In this document: positions 1-11,500 of the stretch, in pieces
How positions within the stretch are numbered: position 1 is the stretch's first letter
Layout of the letters: each line of letters starts with the position of its first letter
NCBI GenBank assembly: GCA_018340375.1
Contig: JAFFJZ010000001.1
Location: 34,836,001 to 34,900,000 of the forward strand
Origin: Gonatopus flavifemur
Lineage: Eukaryota > Arthropoda > Insecta > Hymenoptera > Dryinidae
Direction: 5' to 3'
DNA length: 64,000 nucleotides
Translations under genes and position numbers: made by a program
Notes under the pieces: model-generated
What the model was told of the DNA's origin: nothing
Database searches by the model: none
What the model saw: only the letters and a program-made list of their open reading frames with translations

Positions 1-217
1 ACTCGAACCATATCTTGCGGCATCTAGAAGATGTCTTCCACATATCTGGAACATTTCTTTTGCAAGATCTTTTCGAGATATCTGAAACTTGTTGAAATTT
101 GTTGCCCAAGATATATTTCAGCTGCGGAAAAGATATCTTCGCGGAAGTTTTCCAAGACATCTTCCATGATTTCAAGACATCTTTAAGACGCCAATAGATA
201 TCTTTTTGTTTGTTGGG
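1..217. repeat. GATATC-word element, right part
   Basis: Dense degenerate copies of words such as AAGATATCTT, AAGATGTCTT and AAGACATCTT. It ends at tttgtttgttggg (205-217), the same right boundary as the elements at 4966-5892 and 29470-30039. The left end is cut by the window edge. Confidence 0.7.
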
Positions 218-235
218 TAGTGATAGTTGGCTTAC

Positions 236-464
236 TACACGGAAAAAATGATTTAGCTGCAGCAGCTAAGTAGCTAGCACGGACACGGACAGCCATTAAG
301 TTAGCCCCTGCAGCTAAATTTTAGCTGTTACAGCAAAAAAATTTGCATTTGTAGTTAATTTATTTGCGGTGACAGCTAAAATTTAGCTGCAGGAGCTAAT
401 TTAATGGCTGTCCGTGTCCGTGCTAGCTACTAAGCTGCTGCAGCTGAATTATTTTTTCTGTGTA
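236..464. mobile_element. Hairpin MITE with AGCT words
   Basis: Near-perfect inverted repeat. TACACGGAAAAAAT at 236 mirrors ATTTTTTCTGTGTA ending at 464. Inside, both arms carry AGCTGCAGCTAA-type words and the mirrored block GGACACGGACAGCCATTAA. TA at each outer edge is consistent with a Tc1/mariner-type target. No ORF. Confidence 0.85.
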
Positions 465-2169
465 ATGACATTCATCCTGCGACGACTGCAAGTACTTTCC
501 GCCGTCGCGGGATGAATTTCATTTATTCCAATCATATGTGGGCAGAATGATACATGCTGTTACCTGTTAGCATAAATTATATGTTGAAGAAGTCCCAGCC
601 AGCGAAATCGAGGCAGTGCTTCTAGCAGCGTCGCTACCATCCATTTATACATTCAAAAGCGTCTTGTACATACAGTTCCTAATTTATGTATGGAAATGGG
701 AGCGATTTGTTAGTATTTTACTAGAAACACTACTCGGTAGCACTTCCTGGTAATACTGATAGCACTGAGGTAGTCCTACGTTATAGTTTGCATTTTATAC
801 ATATGCTATGATAGTGAGCAGTGCCAAAATCCTGGAAAAGCTACTATGTTGCTACCGTGACGCTGCTAGTAGGATAAACGCAAACTCAGAAACACTTTGT
901 TGGCCGGGGTGGGTAGACTCTGTTGGAAATTCAGCGTGAATAAACGCGAGAGAAGCGAACATTCAAACGTTTTTACCAATACAGTTGACGTTATTTCAAC
1001 CCTCGCTTCTGCGAATGTCAATTTGCTGTAGAGGATGGAAACGTACAACATGATGTGGTTATAAGATCGATTGAACATTGGAGACGCATCAGTTCGAAAA
1101 CTGAAAATGATTCAAGGGACTGTATAGAGACTGTTGAAGGAGAAAGCAGATAGAGAGATTAATTTGATGCGCTCACAGCACATTTAATTCACGACACCAT
1201 AGTGATTTCACGTAGAATCGTTCGCAATGATCTACATAACTAATTCCCAAAACCGGTGGCAAGAAATGGAATGTTGCTAAGGAGCGGAATGCTACGCCGA
1301 GATAAGAAGTACACAAGAACGATCTTGAGAATTGAATTCAAAATATAACATCTTCGAGAAGAGAATGAAGCAATATACTCGCTAGGTTGTTTATTATAAT
1401 GAATACAGAAATGTCAACAAACCTGTGAACCACAGTGAATAAAATCGTACTGGTTCCGATATTTTATATCTAATTTCAGAATTGAAACACCACTTACAGT
1501 TGCGCAGTTTTTCTTTAGCGCAGATCTGCAGTCCAAAGCAGGGAGACCGTAAGTCGCATTTTTAACGAAAATGAATTCCTCATATGATTTTCATGGTAGA
1601 AAAATCCTGCATTTTACTGTTTTTTTTCATTTTGAAAAAAAACTTCTTACTCCTTTAATAACAGCGGTTCGAAGTACGAAGAAATTAATCAAATTTAAAT
1701 CTTTTATAGGAAGAAAACCGTACCTAACACAAAAATGGGAAGTCTATGATACTTCAATAGTCTATAAACTTTCAAATAAAGAATGATTTGTTTTATTGAT
1801 TTTTAAAGAACAGCTTTTCTTGATTTTCTCAAATTCGAGTCAAATGCACTCACGGTCTCTTTGCTTTGGATGGCACAGATGTTACAAACTTCTGAATAGG
1901 TAGAACATTTCTACTGGAGTATAAAATGAATGTCACATAGCGTTGATTTTTATCCAAACGGAGTGAATGAATCATAAAAGTTTCTCAATTCATTCGGAAG
2001 CATTACGTTGAGTTCGGTTTCATTAATTACACTGTTTAAAATTTCTCTTGAAATCAAAACGAACTTTTCTTGATTCAAGTAAAAGTTTCTAGGCTCAAGA
2101 AGAAAATGAGTTTTGTCCCAGCGACAAGAAAAATTTTCTCATTTCAAAAAATCCTTTCTGTGAGTGCAC
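465..2169. other. No gene seen; one inverted pair at 1532-1870
   Basis: AT-rich sequence without a supportable gene. The only structure I see is a short inverted pair: TCCAAAGCAGGGAGACCGT (1532-1550) against ACGGTCTCTTTGCTTTGGA (1852-1870), about 300 bp apart. These may be the ends of an old element. Confidence 0.5.
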
Positions 2170-2580
2170 TTGTAAATGAAATTCCCATTTCTTGGTGATT
2201 TGATTAGGAATTCAACCGAATGTAATTGAATTCCCAACTTTTGGTATATTATATTACCCATGATAGAACAGTTTATTAACTGAATTTTCATTCAAATGTC
2301 ATTGAAATTTCATACTGAAGGAAAATTTTGGTTCCCATCACCATGTTTTTGACTTTGACCATGACATGTAGTTGTCACGACCAGATTTATGCGATTTTGT
2401 TTTGTTTTCTTGGTTATCATAATCAAATTCCAAGTCACTGTAATCATAAATTCTTTACCATGCGAGCATTGTTTCTGTGACCATGTTGCTTCTTTTCTCA
2501 GTGGAAGAACTTTTTCAATAGCATGAGTGGAAATTGCTCCCATCACATGTGATTAAAGTTTCATGCAAAAATTTCTAATA
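2170..2580 (-). mobile_element. Dispersed element, inverted copy of 47895-48120, interrupted
   Basis: The reverse complement of this block matches 47895-48120 over most of its length. Shared parts include GTTGAATTCCTAAT near one end and AATCACATGTGAT near the other. The match is broken by the separate hairpin element at 2313-2505, which the second copy lacks. Confidence 0.75.
2313..2505 (-). mobile_element. MITE nested in 2170-2580, related to 39868-40072
   Basis: Ends TACTGAAGGAAAA and TTTTCTCAGTGGA form an imperfect inverted repeat. The reverse complement aligns with 39868-40072, sharing the ATGGTCACAGAAAC-like and AAATTTGGTTATGATGA-like blocks. The uninterrupted relative at 47895-48120 defines the empty site and suggests a TA target. 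Confidence 0.7.
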
Positions 2581-2671
2581 GTCAGTCAATCCTTGGTATC
2601 TGATTTCACGATATGATAGCAAATTGTGGCTGATATTTTCGATGATTTGACGCCTTGACTAATTGGCAGGA

Positions 2672-3400
2672 TTCTTAATTCGACACACGTTAAGAAAATC
2701 AGCACGTCTGAATTGTGTTAGGAAAACTAGCACTTCGAGTTATTTCACCGCGAATAAGAGCACGTTTTGATTTTGGCGGCGAAAAGTAGCATGCTTGCAT
2801 TTATAGCGACAATGAGTAACACGTTATACATTTTCGCCACATTCGGTGCATTGCCACGAAAAGTAGCATAACTCAATTCCAGCCACGAAGAGTATCACAT
2901 TTCGCTGTTTATTGAACAAGAAAAAACACATTTGAGAAACTATGCAGCCGTTTTTTGGAATAACAAAGATATGGACAATTTTATTCAATTGGAACGATTC
3001 GAGTAACTTCTGCATTAAGAAATTGAATATCATCTACAGTGATTTTTGATTTTTTGAGAAACTGATTGATATAACACATTTTTCTCATGACTTATTCCAC
3101 AGTTCTTGTGATTTCAATTTTTTCAGTGCTGATATGAATATGGGTTTCAATCATACACTCTTTTGGAGCTAATAAGCGATTTTTAAGGGCTGAAAAATGC
3201 TACCTGCCGCCGTGAAGTTCGAGATGTGCTACCATTCGTGACGGGATTCGAGACGTGCTCGTCTTCGATTTGAATATGGAATATGCTAGTTTTCGGCGAA
3301 AAAATTGAAACGGGGCTGTCTCGTAGAAACATTGAATGCGCTAGTCTTCGTGAGAAAAATGAAACGTGCTACTTCTCGTACCGCACGTCGAATTATTAGT
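2672..3400. repeat. Word-amplified element, CGAAAAGTAGCA word
   Basis: The left half carries many copies of CGAAAAGTAGCA-like words and the right half carries the mirror TGCTACTTCTCG-like words. The block is bounded by TTAATTCGACACACG (from 2675) and the mirrored CGCACGTCGAATTATTA (to 3399). The centre (about 3040-3180) is unrelated. No ORF of note. Confidence 0.6.
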
Positions 3401-3554
3401 ATTATTCACTGTCACTGTTACCATAATTTAAATCCAATCTTTTTACGTTGGACGCTGTTTTAGGATTAATCAGTTGGCGTAATTATAGTGTTCTATCATT
3501 TCTCCACTTCAAATGAGACAAAACGGAAAGAAAATTTGGTCTTTTTTTGACGAA

Positions 3555-3801
3555 TACACGGAAAGAAGAGAATGGAAAAAATTACCATCTAGAATGACAA
3601 TAACGCGTTGCTTCGAATCTTTAAATGGAAATTTTTACAATGTATATTGTCAAATAATCCACATTATAAGACAAAAATAAATGTTGCTCTTATGCTATGG
3701 ATTATTTCACAATATATATTGTAAAAATTCCCATTTAAAGACTCGAAGCGGCGCGTTGTCATCTTAGATGGGAATTTTTTCCATTTTCTTTTCTCCGTGT
3801 A
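3555..3801. mobile_element. Hairpin MITE, CACGGA ends
   Basis: TACACGGAAAGAAGAGAATGG mirrors CCATTTTCTTTTCTCCGTGTA. The arms stay complementary through TTACCATCTAGAATGACAA and TTTACAATGTATATTGT. It is 247 bp with a short loop near 3665 and no ORF. Confidence 0.9.
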
Positions 3802-4036
3802 GATCAAGAAAACGTTCATTGAATCTGAGTGTTCAATCAGATTTAACACAAACTTTGCAACCGTAAATCATTTTTCAAAGCCGTTAGAACCCATCAGAGG
3901 AAGTTTGAATAGGTTTCAATAGGAATTCAATAAGTATGAATGTTCATTCACCGTTGGAAAATCTTTATTGAATTTGATTGATCGATGGGTTTTAATAGAC
4001 TTTTGTCCCCAGGGCTGGGAAAACATTGTCATAGTT

Positions 4037-4296
4037 TACACGGAGGAAAATTTAATTGGAAAGATTAGCATTTTATTCGTGAACTAGACCTATTTGGAGG
4101 AGTTGGACAATAGCTTGTAACATAAGTCATAATCATTGTCAGCTGTGATAGTAAGAATGGAGATTATTATGGATTTTCTTACCATCATAGCTGGCAATGA
4201 TTATGACTTATGTTACAAGTTATTGCCCAACTTCTCCAAATAGTTCTAGTTTACGAATAAAATGGTCATCTTTCCAATTCAATTCCTCTCCGTGTA
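4037..4296. mobile_element. Hairpin MITE, CACGGA ends
   Basis: TACACGGAGGAAAATTTAATT mirrors AATTCAATTCCTCTCCGTGTA. The arms include AACATAAGTCATAATCATTG and its complement. It is 260 bp, a near-complete foldback. Confidence 0.9.
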
Positions 4297-4659
4297 GAAA
4301 GCGAACAGAGTGATTTCTATTACCTTGTAAGAAATATGGGACGTTTTTCTTCACATTGTTGGTGGATTTCATCCCCTCATCGTAGGGAAATTATTTTTTC
4401 ATGGAAAATGGGGGATTTTTCCACCACTTTGAGGAATTATTTTCTTTTTTGGGTATTGAATCCTGTACAAATGAAGGAAAAATCCACTAAATTGTAGTGA
4501 AAAACTTCGCATCTATGGAGGAACTTTGCAGCTACCATTTTTTGTGGAGAATTCCACAATCATTTTTTACAGTGTATAGGTCTACGTTTCATTTGTTGCA
4601 TTAATTTTGAACAATGTGTATCATTTCTGTCTCGCTTTGATCTTGATGTACCGTGTCAA

Positions 4660-4896
4660 TACACTGTAAGAATTTTGTTATAAAAATTACCGTGAAATTC
4701 CAGTGATCGAAGGACATGTGAAAATTCTTCAAAAAATTATTGAGCAGTCTGTAAAGATAAGTGAATCTTCAAACAGTTGAAAGTGCCATTTTCTATAAGT
4801 TCTACGAAATGTACAGTAATATTCTTAAAGATTGCTACTTTTCTCTCTATCTTGGAAATTTCACGGTAATATTTCAAATCAAATTCTTTTAGTATA
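4660..4896. mobile_element. Degenerate hairpin element, CACTGTAA ends
   Basis: TACACTGTAAGAATTT on the left and AAATTCTTTTAGTATA on the right are roughly complementary. An inner pair, TTACCGTGAAATTCCA and TGGAAATTTCACGGTAA, supports an older hairpin insertion. Confidence 0.5.
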
Positions 4897-4965
4897 TTAT
4901 GGTTCGAAATATTAAAATAAACGCGCTTTCTTTACACCAAGGTATTTCGTGGAAAATATTTGCTC

Positions 4966-5892
4966 CCACCAAACAAAAAAGAAGATATCCATTACTACAC
5001 GGAGAAAAAAGATTTCGTTATTTTAACGAATCCGTCCTCGCTGAACGGATTGAATAACCTAATGATGACATTCCACTGTGTTAATGAGCTAATTCGCTGT
5101 ATTTACTAACTGATTCGTTATAATTATCAGTCCTTCGCTAATCTTACGAAGCTTGATTCGCTGAAACAACGAATCGCCGTTCACTTTAGCGGACTTGCTT
5201 GCTGTCCATATAATAACAAGCGAGTTTCGTTAAAACAGCGAAATTCTTGCTATTCCAACGAATTTTTTTTCTCCGTGTAGAGGAAAGTTGTTCTCAAATC
5301 ATGAAAGATGTCTTGGAAGACTTTCGTCAAGATAACTTTTCAACGTCTAAAAGATGTCTCCTGCAACAAATTTCAACAAGTTTTAGATATCTAAAAAAGG
5401 TCTCGTGAAAGATATGCTCCAGATATGTGAAAGACATCTTTTAGATGCCCCAAGATATGTTTTGATTCTTTCAAGATACGTTTTAGATATCTTCGAGATA
5501 TGTTTTATATGTCTTGAGGATGTCTTTTCCACATCATCAAGACATCCCGGACAGCACAAAAGAATCAATAATGAGTTCTAAGAAGGGCACATAGCATGCC
5601 CTCTTCACTTGGACAATTTTTAAGATGTGTTATAGATATCATTCAGAACTCTTGACAAATGTCTTTTAAGCTATGCCAATTCGCAATCTGGAAGATGTCT
5701 TTCAGAAAGATCTCAAAGACACGTTTCTGACATTTCTTGAGTTTGTCTAAGAGGTATCATTTCGATAAATCTTAAAGATATCTTTTTTGTGACGTCGTTG
5801 AAATATCTCAAGGACATCTTTTCGATGTATCTAAAATATTTCTTCCTAAAGATATCTTATAGATGTCTTCCAGACCTTTTGTGTTTGTTGGG
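4966..5892. repeat. GATATC-word element interrupted by a MITE
   Basis: Left end CCACCAAACAAAAAAGAAGATATC, right end GTGTTTGTTGGG. The body is made of degenerate AAGATATCTT/AAGATGTCTT words at irregular spacing. The order of words parallels 29470-30039, which lacks the insertion at 4996-5279. Confidence 0.75.
4996..5279. mobile_element. MITE nested in the GATATC-word element
   Basis: TACACGGAGAAAAAAG mirrors CTTTTTTCTCCGTGTA-like ends with TA outside. The body has repeated TTCGCT, AACGAA and TTCGTT words in both orientations, so it is itself word-rich. The related element at 29470-30039 provides the empty site. Confidence 0.85.
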
Positions 5893-5903
5893 AGGTGTCT
5901 ATC

Positions 5904-6175
5904 CTCAATAAACAAAAAGATATCTTAAAGATATCTTGAAGTTTTTTCGTGAAGTTATCTTTAAGATACATAAAAGATGTCTCATGCAACGTAATCGGAT
6001 AACTTAAAGATGTCTTTTGAGATATTTTTTAAGAATCTTTCGCAAGATGGGATTAAGATCATTGTACAGACTTTCATTTTCGACATCTTTGAGGTATCTT
6101 CAAGATACCTTCAAGACATCTCAAAATTATCTCCAAAGCACGTTCAAAATCTCTTCACGATATATTCATAATACT
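5904..6175. repeat. GATATC-word element, partial
   Basis: It starts CTCAATAAACAAAAAGATATC just after the previous element and continues with AAGATATCTT, AAGATGTCTT and AAGATACCTT words. The right boundary is not clear. Confidence 0.5.
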
Positions 6176-6345
6176 GTAAACAATAACGATGCAAGAATAA
6201 TAATTTTCAATTAACATTAAAAAAAAGAATTTTCAAGAAATTGTACAGTACTTTCTGTCGGTTAGTATTTGAGGTATGCTTTTCTTGTCTGAGAAATTTT
6301 CATTCCTTGAAAGGGATTCGAACCGGCCGACTTACCTACCTCAAA

Positions 6346-6840
6346 AACCGGTCTTAAGGGGATACTAGCGGCGTGGTAGCAGCCAAATCTTTGATGACAA
6401 ACTACGGGCAAATGTTCCAATTTGATTGAATTATCGCTCTGTACAGCACTCCTCTGATTCAAATAGCATTCAAGTAGCTAGTACTCTGATTCAAGTAGCG
6501 ATGCTTGATAAAATCACGGGGAGAAGAGAAAGGTGATATTTACCATACTAACATAGTATTGGTTCCTATCTTATATAAAATCAAGATTGTTACTATATAA
6601 GAATAGGATTCTTCACCATTTTTCTGGTCATAATTACTATGCTACATATAAATTATTACCAGAAAAATGGTAAAGAATTCTGTTCTTACATAGTAACACG
6701 ATTTTCTATAAAATAGGACCGAATACTATGTTAGCATGGTAAATATTACCATTCTCTCCTCTCCATGTTGACTCATTTGCCCGTACTTCGTCATAAACGA
6801 CTCAGCTGCTGCCGCGCCCTTAATATCACCTTAACGGCTT
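6346..6840. mobile_element. Foldback around a hairpin MITE
   Basis: Outer arms of about 70 bp are imperfectly inverted (6346-6418 against about 6770-6840), including GACAAACTACGGGCAAAT against ATTTGCCCGTACTTCGTC. The centre is the 6514-6771 hairpin. The GGGATTCGAACC string at 6311 lies just outside it. Confidence 0.6.
6514..6771. mobile_element. Hairpin MITE
   Basis: Arms such as ATTTACCATACTAACATAGT and ACTATGTTAGCATGGTAAAT are complementary, as are GGTTCCTAT and its mirror. The ends (TCACGGGGAGAAGAGA and TCTCCTCTCCATGTTGA) are decayed relatives of CACGGAGAGAAGAGA. A 62-bp derivative of the same ends lies at 57132-57193. Confidence 0.8.
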
Positions 6841-7059
6841 GAGCTAATGCCCCATACGATGATGTAGTGGCTTATTATCATTTAAGGTTATAACATCATA
6901 CAACTGGTCAAATCTTCGTTTGTGTAAAACTCCTCAAAATGTATTTCATGAAGGATCTAGAATTCTCAAGGAATAAATCCAATATTTCATCTAATTTCGT
7001 CCAGAATCCGAATTTCAGAAAAAAAATTATCTCCAAAATTTTCCTATAGAAAATATCTC

Positions 7060-8290
7060 GACTTCATAATTTCAAGATATCTGAAAGAGATCTTTGAAAT
7101 GTATCCTTAAGACATCTCAATTAAGATATTTTGAACACATTTCGTATCCATCTCAAATTCAGCATCCTAATTTTAATTCTCAAAGTTATCTTCAAAGTAT
7201 CTTAAGGGGTAATATCACTTTGTGTCCGAAAAATTTTTGGTCATTTTCTAAGAAGTGCCACAAACGATAGGAACATTTTTAGGATATGGGGTTTCTTGCA
7301 TATGAAAGTACTCGTCGTTGAGTAACAGAAACACATTTTGTTATATTTTTACAATACACATCAGCGCACTGAAAAAAAGTCTGGTCTTTCACATGGGCGT
7401 ACCGCTAGAGGTCACAATTATCAATGTAGAACAAAAAACCAAAATTTTTCTGAAAATATAGTCCAAAATCTAGAAATCTACGTAGGATTTTTTCGATAAA
7501 GTGAATCCGACAGATTTTGTAAAGGATTTTCCATTGATTTGACAAAGACAAAATCGAAAAAGAAATTCAAATCGATGCTATTTTTTTGTTTAGCACTTTA
7601 TCGAATAAATCCTACGTAGATTTCTAGATTTTTGATTATATTTTCAGGAAAATTTTGGTTTTTCGTTCTACATTCATAATTGTGACCTCCAGCGGTACGC
7701 CCATGTAAAAGACCAGACTTTTTTTCAGTGCGCTGATGTGCCGCCATTTTGTATTGTAAACATGTAACAAAATGTGTTTCTAGTACTCAACGACTAGTAC
7801 TTTCATATGCAAAAAACCCCATATTCTAAAAATGTTCCTATCGTTTGCGGCACGTCTTGTAAAATGACTAAAAATTTTTTGGACACAAAGTGATATTACC
7901 CCTTAACGATACATCTTGAATATATCTTTGTGAAGATATGGAACCGCTGCATCTTTCAGGTATTTTACGGATGTCTCCGTTTCATAACTTGAAGATTCCT
8001 AAGAGAAATCTCTGAATTGTGTCTTAAAGATACCTCAATTCGGATGTTTTCAAGACATCTTGTATCTATCTCAAATTCGGCATCTTGATTTAATTTCTGG
8101 AAATCATTTTAGAGATACATCTTAAAAATATCTTTGTGAAGACATAGAACCACTGCATCTTTCAGGTATCTTGCGGAAGATATATTCATTTCATAACTGT
8201 AAGATTTCTAAAAGAGATTTTCGAGATGTATCCTGAAGATATCTCAATTAGGATCTCAAATGTATCTTCAAGACATTTATGTTTATTGGG
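7060..8290. repeat. GATATC-word element with about 208-bp tandem units, split by a foldback
   Basis: Two consecutive units share GAACCGCTGCATCTTTCAGG (7941) and GAACCACTGCATCTTTCAGG (8147), and TTTCATAACT at 7980 and 8189. A third partial unit lies before 7202. The array is interrupted by the TTAA foldback 7202-7906 and ends TTTATTGGG at 8290, 92 bp before KCNQ exon 8383. Confidence 0.7.
7202..7906. mobile_element. TTAA-flanked foldback element, 705 bp
   Basis: TTAAGGGGTAATATCACTTT mirrors the right end AAAGTGATATTACCCCTTAA. The arms (about 310 bp each) remain complementary through TAGGAACATTTTTAG, GGCGTACCGCTAGAGGTCAC and ATCTACGTAGGATTT. TTAA at both edges suggests a piggyBac-type target (inference). 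It carries no transposase. Confidence 0.9.
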
Positions 8291-8382
8291 TTATAAACGT
8301 GTTAAATTGTTTCATTGTAGCCTTGAATAATGAAAAAAATGATCCGAATTTGATCCCGCTCTATTATTCGGCTTGTTCACAG

Positions 8383-8509
8383 GAAATATTTTTAGTGGTC
8401 TTTTTTGGAGTCGAATATCTCGTAAGACTATGGAGCGCAGGTTGCAGATCAAAGTACATGGGATGCTGCGGCCGTCTTCGATTCATACGGAAACCGATTT
8501 GTATCATAG
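8383..8509 (+). CDS. KCNQ: KCNQ exon a: S2 and S2-S3 linker
   Basis: Reads [20 protein letters not shown] and then the basic linker RLRFIRKP, ending in ICII plus one base of a split Asp codon. The acceptor is ttgttcacag and the donor is gtcagt. It starts in phase 0 and ends in phase 1. The start was placed at the acceptor because S2 similarity to KCNQ begins exactly there; the open frame upstream to 8260 is repeat sequence. The linker arginines and lysine lie where KCNQ channels contact PIP2 (family knowledge). Confidence 0.93.
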
Positions 8510-11500
8510 GTCAGTTCTTAGTCAAGTTTACTCTACCTTACATGTTCCCCGTGCGATGAGTATCAAGAGATCACATATAATATATGCAGCATTCATGGAC
8601 ATATGCACTAGACCCCTACATCTCATTTAACTCCTGAACTATTCAAATCAAGGTGTTTGGAGGAGTAGAAATGCTCTAATCATTGACGAGTTTTGTAACG
8701 CTTAACAAGCAAGAAACTAGTCGCTTGCAAGCGCCTCGTGAGGTTCTGATCAGGTGATTTCAAGTATCTAGTTTTTGGCTAGTTAAGTGTTACAAAACTC
8801 GTCAATGACTTGAGCATTCCTACTTCTCCAAACACTTGAATTACATGAAACATCATAAAGACTGTATCAGACAAAGATTTTCAACCTTTTTTGAGTATCA
8901 CTTTCATGATAAATGGTCCATTATAAAAATTCAAATTTCCATTACAGATTTGATCGTAGTAGTAGCATCTATGGTGGTTTTAACACTGGGGAGCAATGGA
9001 CAAGTATTCGCCACATCCGCAATCAGAGGGATCCGTTTTTTGCAAATATTACGGATGCTGCACGTGGATCGACAAGGTGGCACGTGGCGACTCCTTGGAT
9101 CCGTGGTTTTCATTCATCGCCAAGTAATTACAATGAGCTATCCGCTACAGTCCAATTCTTTTATACGTCTCGTGGTGATTAATTTCATTTGAATGAGCGT
9201 TATGAATGCATAACTTCGTCCATTTCGATCGTCTTTCTGGATTTGCGAAGTACGGTTTGTTATAAGTCTCGCATGGAATTTCATTTTTCTATTCATACAC
9301 CAAGAAAGAGAATTTATAAAATTTACATAAATGAGAAATGTACTGATGGAAGATTCGACGGCGGAGGAAGTCAAACGTACTATCACCCTTCAAGAAAAAA
9401 TACCTCATTTTGACGGAAATAGGATATATGAGTTGAAGATTTAGAAGTAGAACAGTGTTTTAGTCACTCATAAAACCACCCACATGATCCACCCAGATTT
9501 TCAAGTACACTGTCAGGAATATCTGGAAGTTTTTCCAATTACGTACATGGAATCAGGTTCATACACATTCTAAATTAAATGTAATGTACAAAAACATGAA
9601 AAGAGTAAATGTGTATGAAACTGAATTCGATTTTCATGCCAACACTCATGTGAACCAATTTGGAAATCTTATACTGGGGACAGCATCACATATTAGAAAG
9701 ATAAACCTCGTCTAAAATTCGTGTGGGAAATTTCTCACCCTAACCAAGTCGGATTAACATCAGAAAATCATTTTGTTGTTTACAAAACTGGAATTGCAAA
9801 CCTTCCCCTACTTCTTCCTACTACAGCTCTCAGGAGAAGTTAATAACGGAATTGGACTGTAAATAAACATGGAACTCCAGATATCTTGCTCAACATGTCA
9901 TGATGTTAAATACTTTTCAAAAGTTCTGAGATCGCATTAGCTCTCCCAAATGAATTGAGAAGGAGTCAATATTTTTATAGTAGATCTTCAAAAAAGTAAT
10001 TGGATTACAATTTCTTCTCGAATAGATAAATAATGTTGATTCCTACCAAACGATTTCATGTACCAATAAGCTCCATAGACTATTTCTTCCTCATTCGTTT
10101 ATGCTTTGAGGGAAACTCAGATATCGGAACGAGCATCTTTGCAATTCTTCAAAGTTCATTGTATCAAAAGGGAAATTTATCAAATTGAGAAGTTGAATAA
10201 AAGACCTCATTTTCTTACCATACTTCATGATGGAGTTTGAACAAAGAATAGTTACGAGCAATGCAGCTTTATCAATCTCTTCGAATAAAGATTATCGTTG
10301 AACCCGGAAAAATTTGTTTTCGATTCAAATAAATTTGTCATTTCATTAGGACAATGTTGAGTCAATATTGACTCAAGTACATGTTGAGCAAGACAAACGG
10401 TTTTGAATACATAATCTTTGAAATGTTAATATATGTCCTAATGTTTGTTGTCAGGAATTGATCACCACGCTTTACATTGGTTTCTTGGGTCTCATTTTCA
10501 GCAGTTACTTCGTGTATTTAGCTGAAAAAGATGCTGTAGGACCTGATGGAAAAACTGATTTTTCGAGTTACGCTGACGCTCTTTGGTGGGGAGTAGTAAG
10601 TATGACAATCATGAATTCCATTCAAATCTTAGGGATATTCTGTGGAATATTGTGGAACTTTGAAGGGGTTATCCCAGGATATTCTACTTATCTCGTCACG
10701 ATATCCATGGGATATTCTGGGGGTCGTGCTGTGTAGGGTTCAGAACAAGGTTTTGAATAAGGATCAATTGGGATCTATACTCGTTTCGATTTAACATATC
10801 CCTGTTGGAAAAATTTCACTGGAAAGTACTGAAATTCTCAGAGATTTTCAGAGGATTTCAGAATTATTTATAATTTTCCAGAGAATTTGAGTGATTTTCA
10901 GAAAAATGCAGAGTTTTTTTCAGTAGGGCTGGATTTGAGACTCTTTTCCCAGTTCTAATGCAAAATTCGTTGAGTCAATGTACAAATATTTCGAGAATGA
11001 AATGGGAGAAAATTTTTGAAAATGTTTTTTGAATTTTGAACACTAAGGTTTATTCAAAACTGTTGCTGTCTCGAGAAAGGTCTTGTCTTGGTCTTGAGTG
11101 GAGAAAAATTGCTTTGAGTCCTGGATGCAATCAATTTCAGTCTCTCAGACCTGTTATTTCCAACTATTACATACCCAGACTTGGACTTGATGTAGAAAGT
11201 TATCTTCGAAGATCGTCAAAGAGTCTCAAGAGTCTCGAGTCCACCTCTATTTCTTAGAGATATTCATAGATATTCAGAAAAATTTTCGGTAAAAAAACGT
11301 GCCCAATGAGTGAGAGTTTTTCAGAATTTTTCAGAGATTTTCAAAGTTCGTCAGAATTTGAAAAAATTCTCACAAGTTTCCTGAGTTTTTCAGTGAGATT
11401 CAGAGTTTTGCAGTGGAATTCAGTGAAATTTCAGAGACAGTTTTTTCACCAGGGATGGCGTATACCCAGTAAACAAAATGTTATCATCCAGAGCTCTTGA

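Noticed and set aside
6290..6400. GGGATTCGAACC at 6311 (minus strand GGTTCGAATCCC) looks like a tRNA B box
   Set aside because: The flanking bases do not form a T stem, and no anticodon arm or acceptor stem can be folded around it; the site lies at the edge of a foldback element. At most a tRNA-like remnant.
8260..8382. Open frame upstream of and continuous with the S2 exon
   Set aside because: It covers the end of the GATATC-word repeat and has no S1-like sequence; a good acceptor lies exactly where KCNQ similarity starts.
10596..10736. Open frame continuing past exon c
   Set aside because: KCNQ similarity stops at the gtaagt donor and the next exon (12036) continues the pore in phase.
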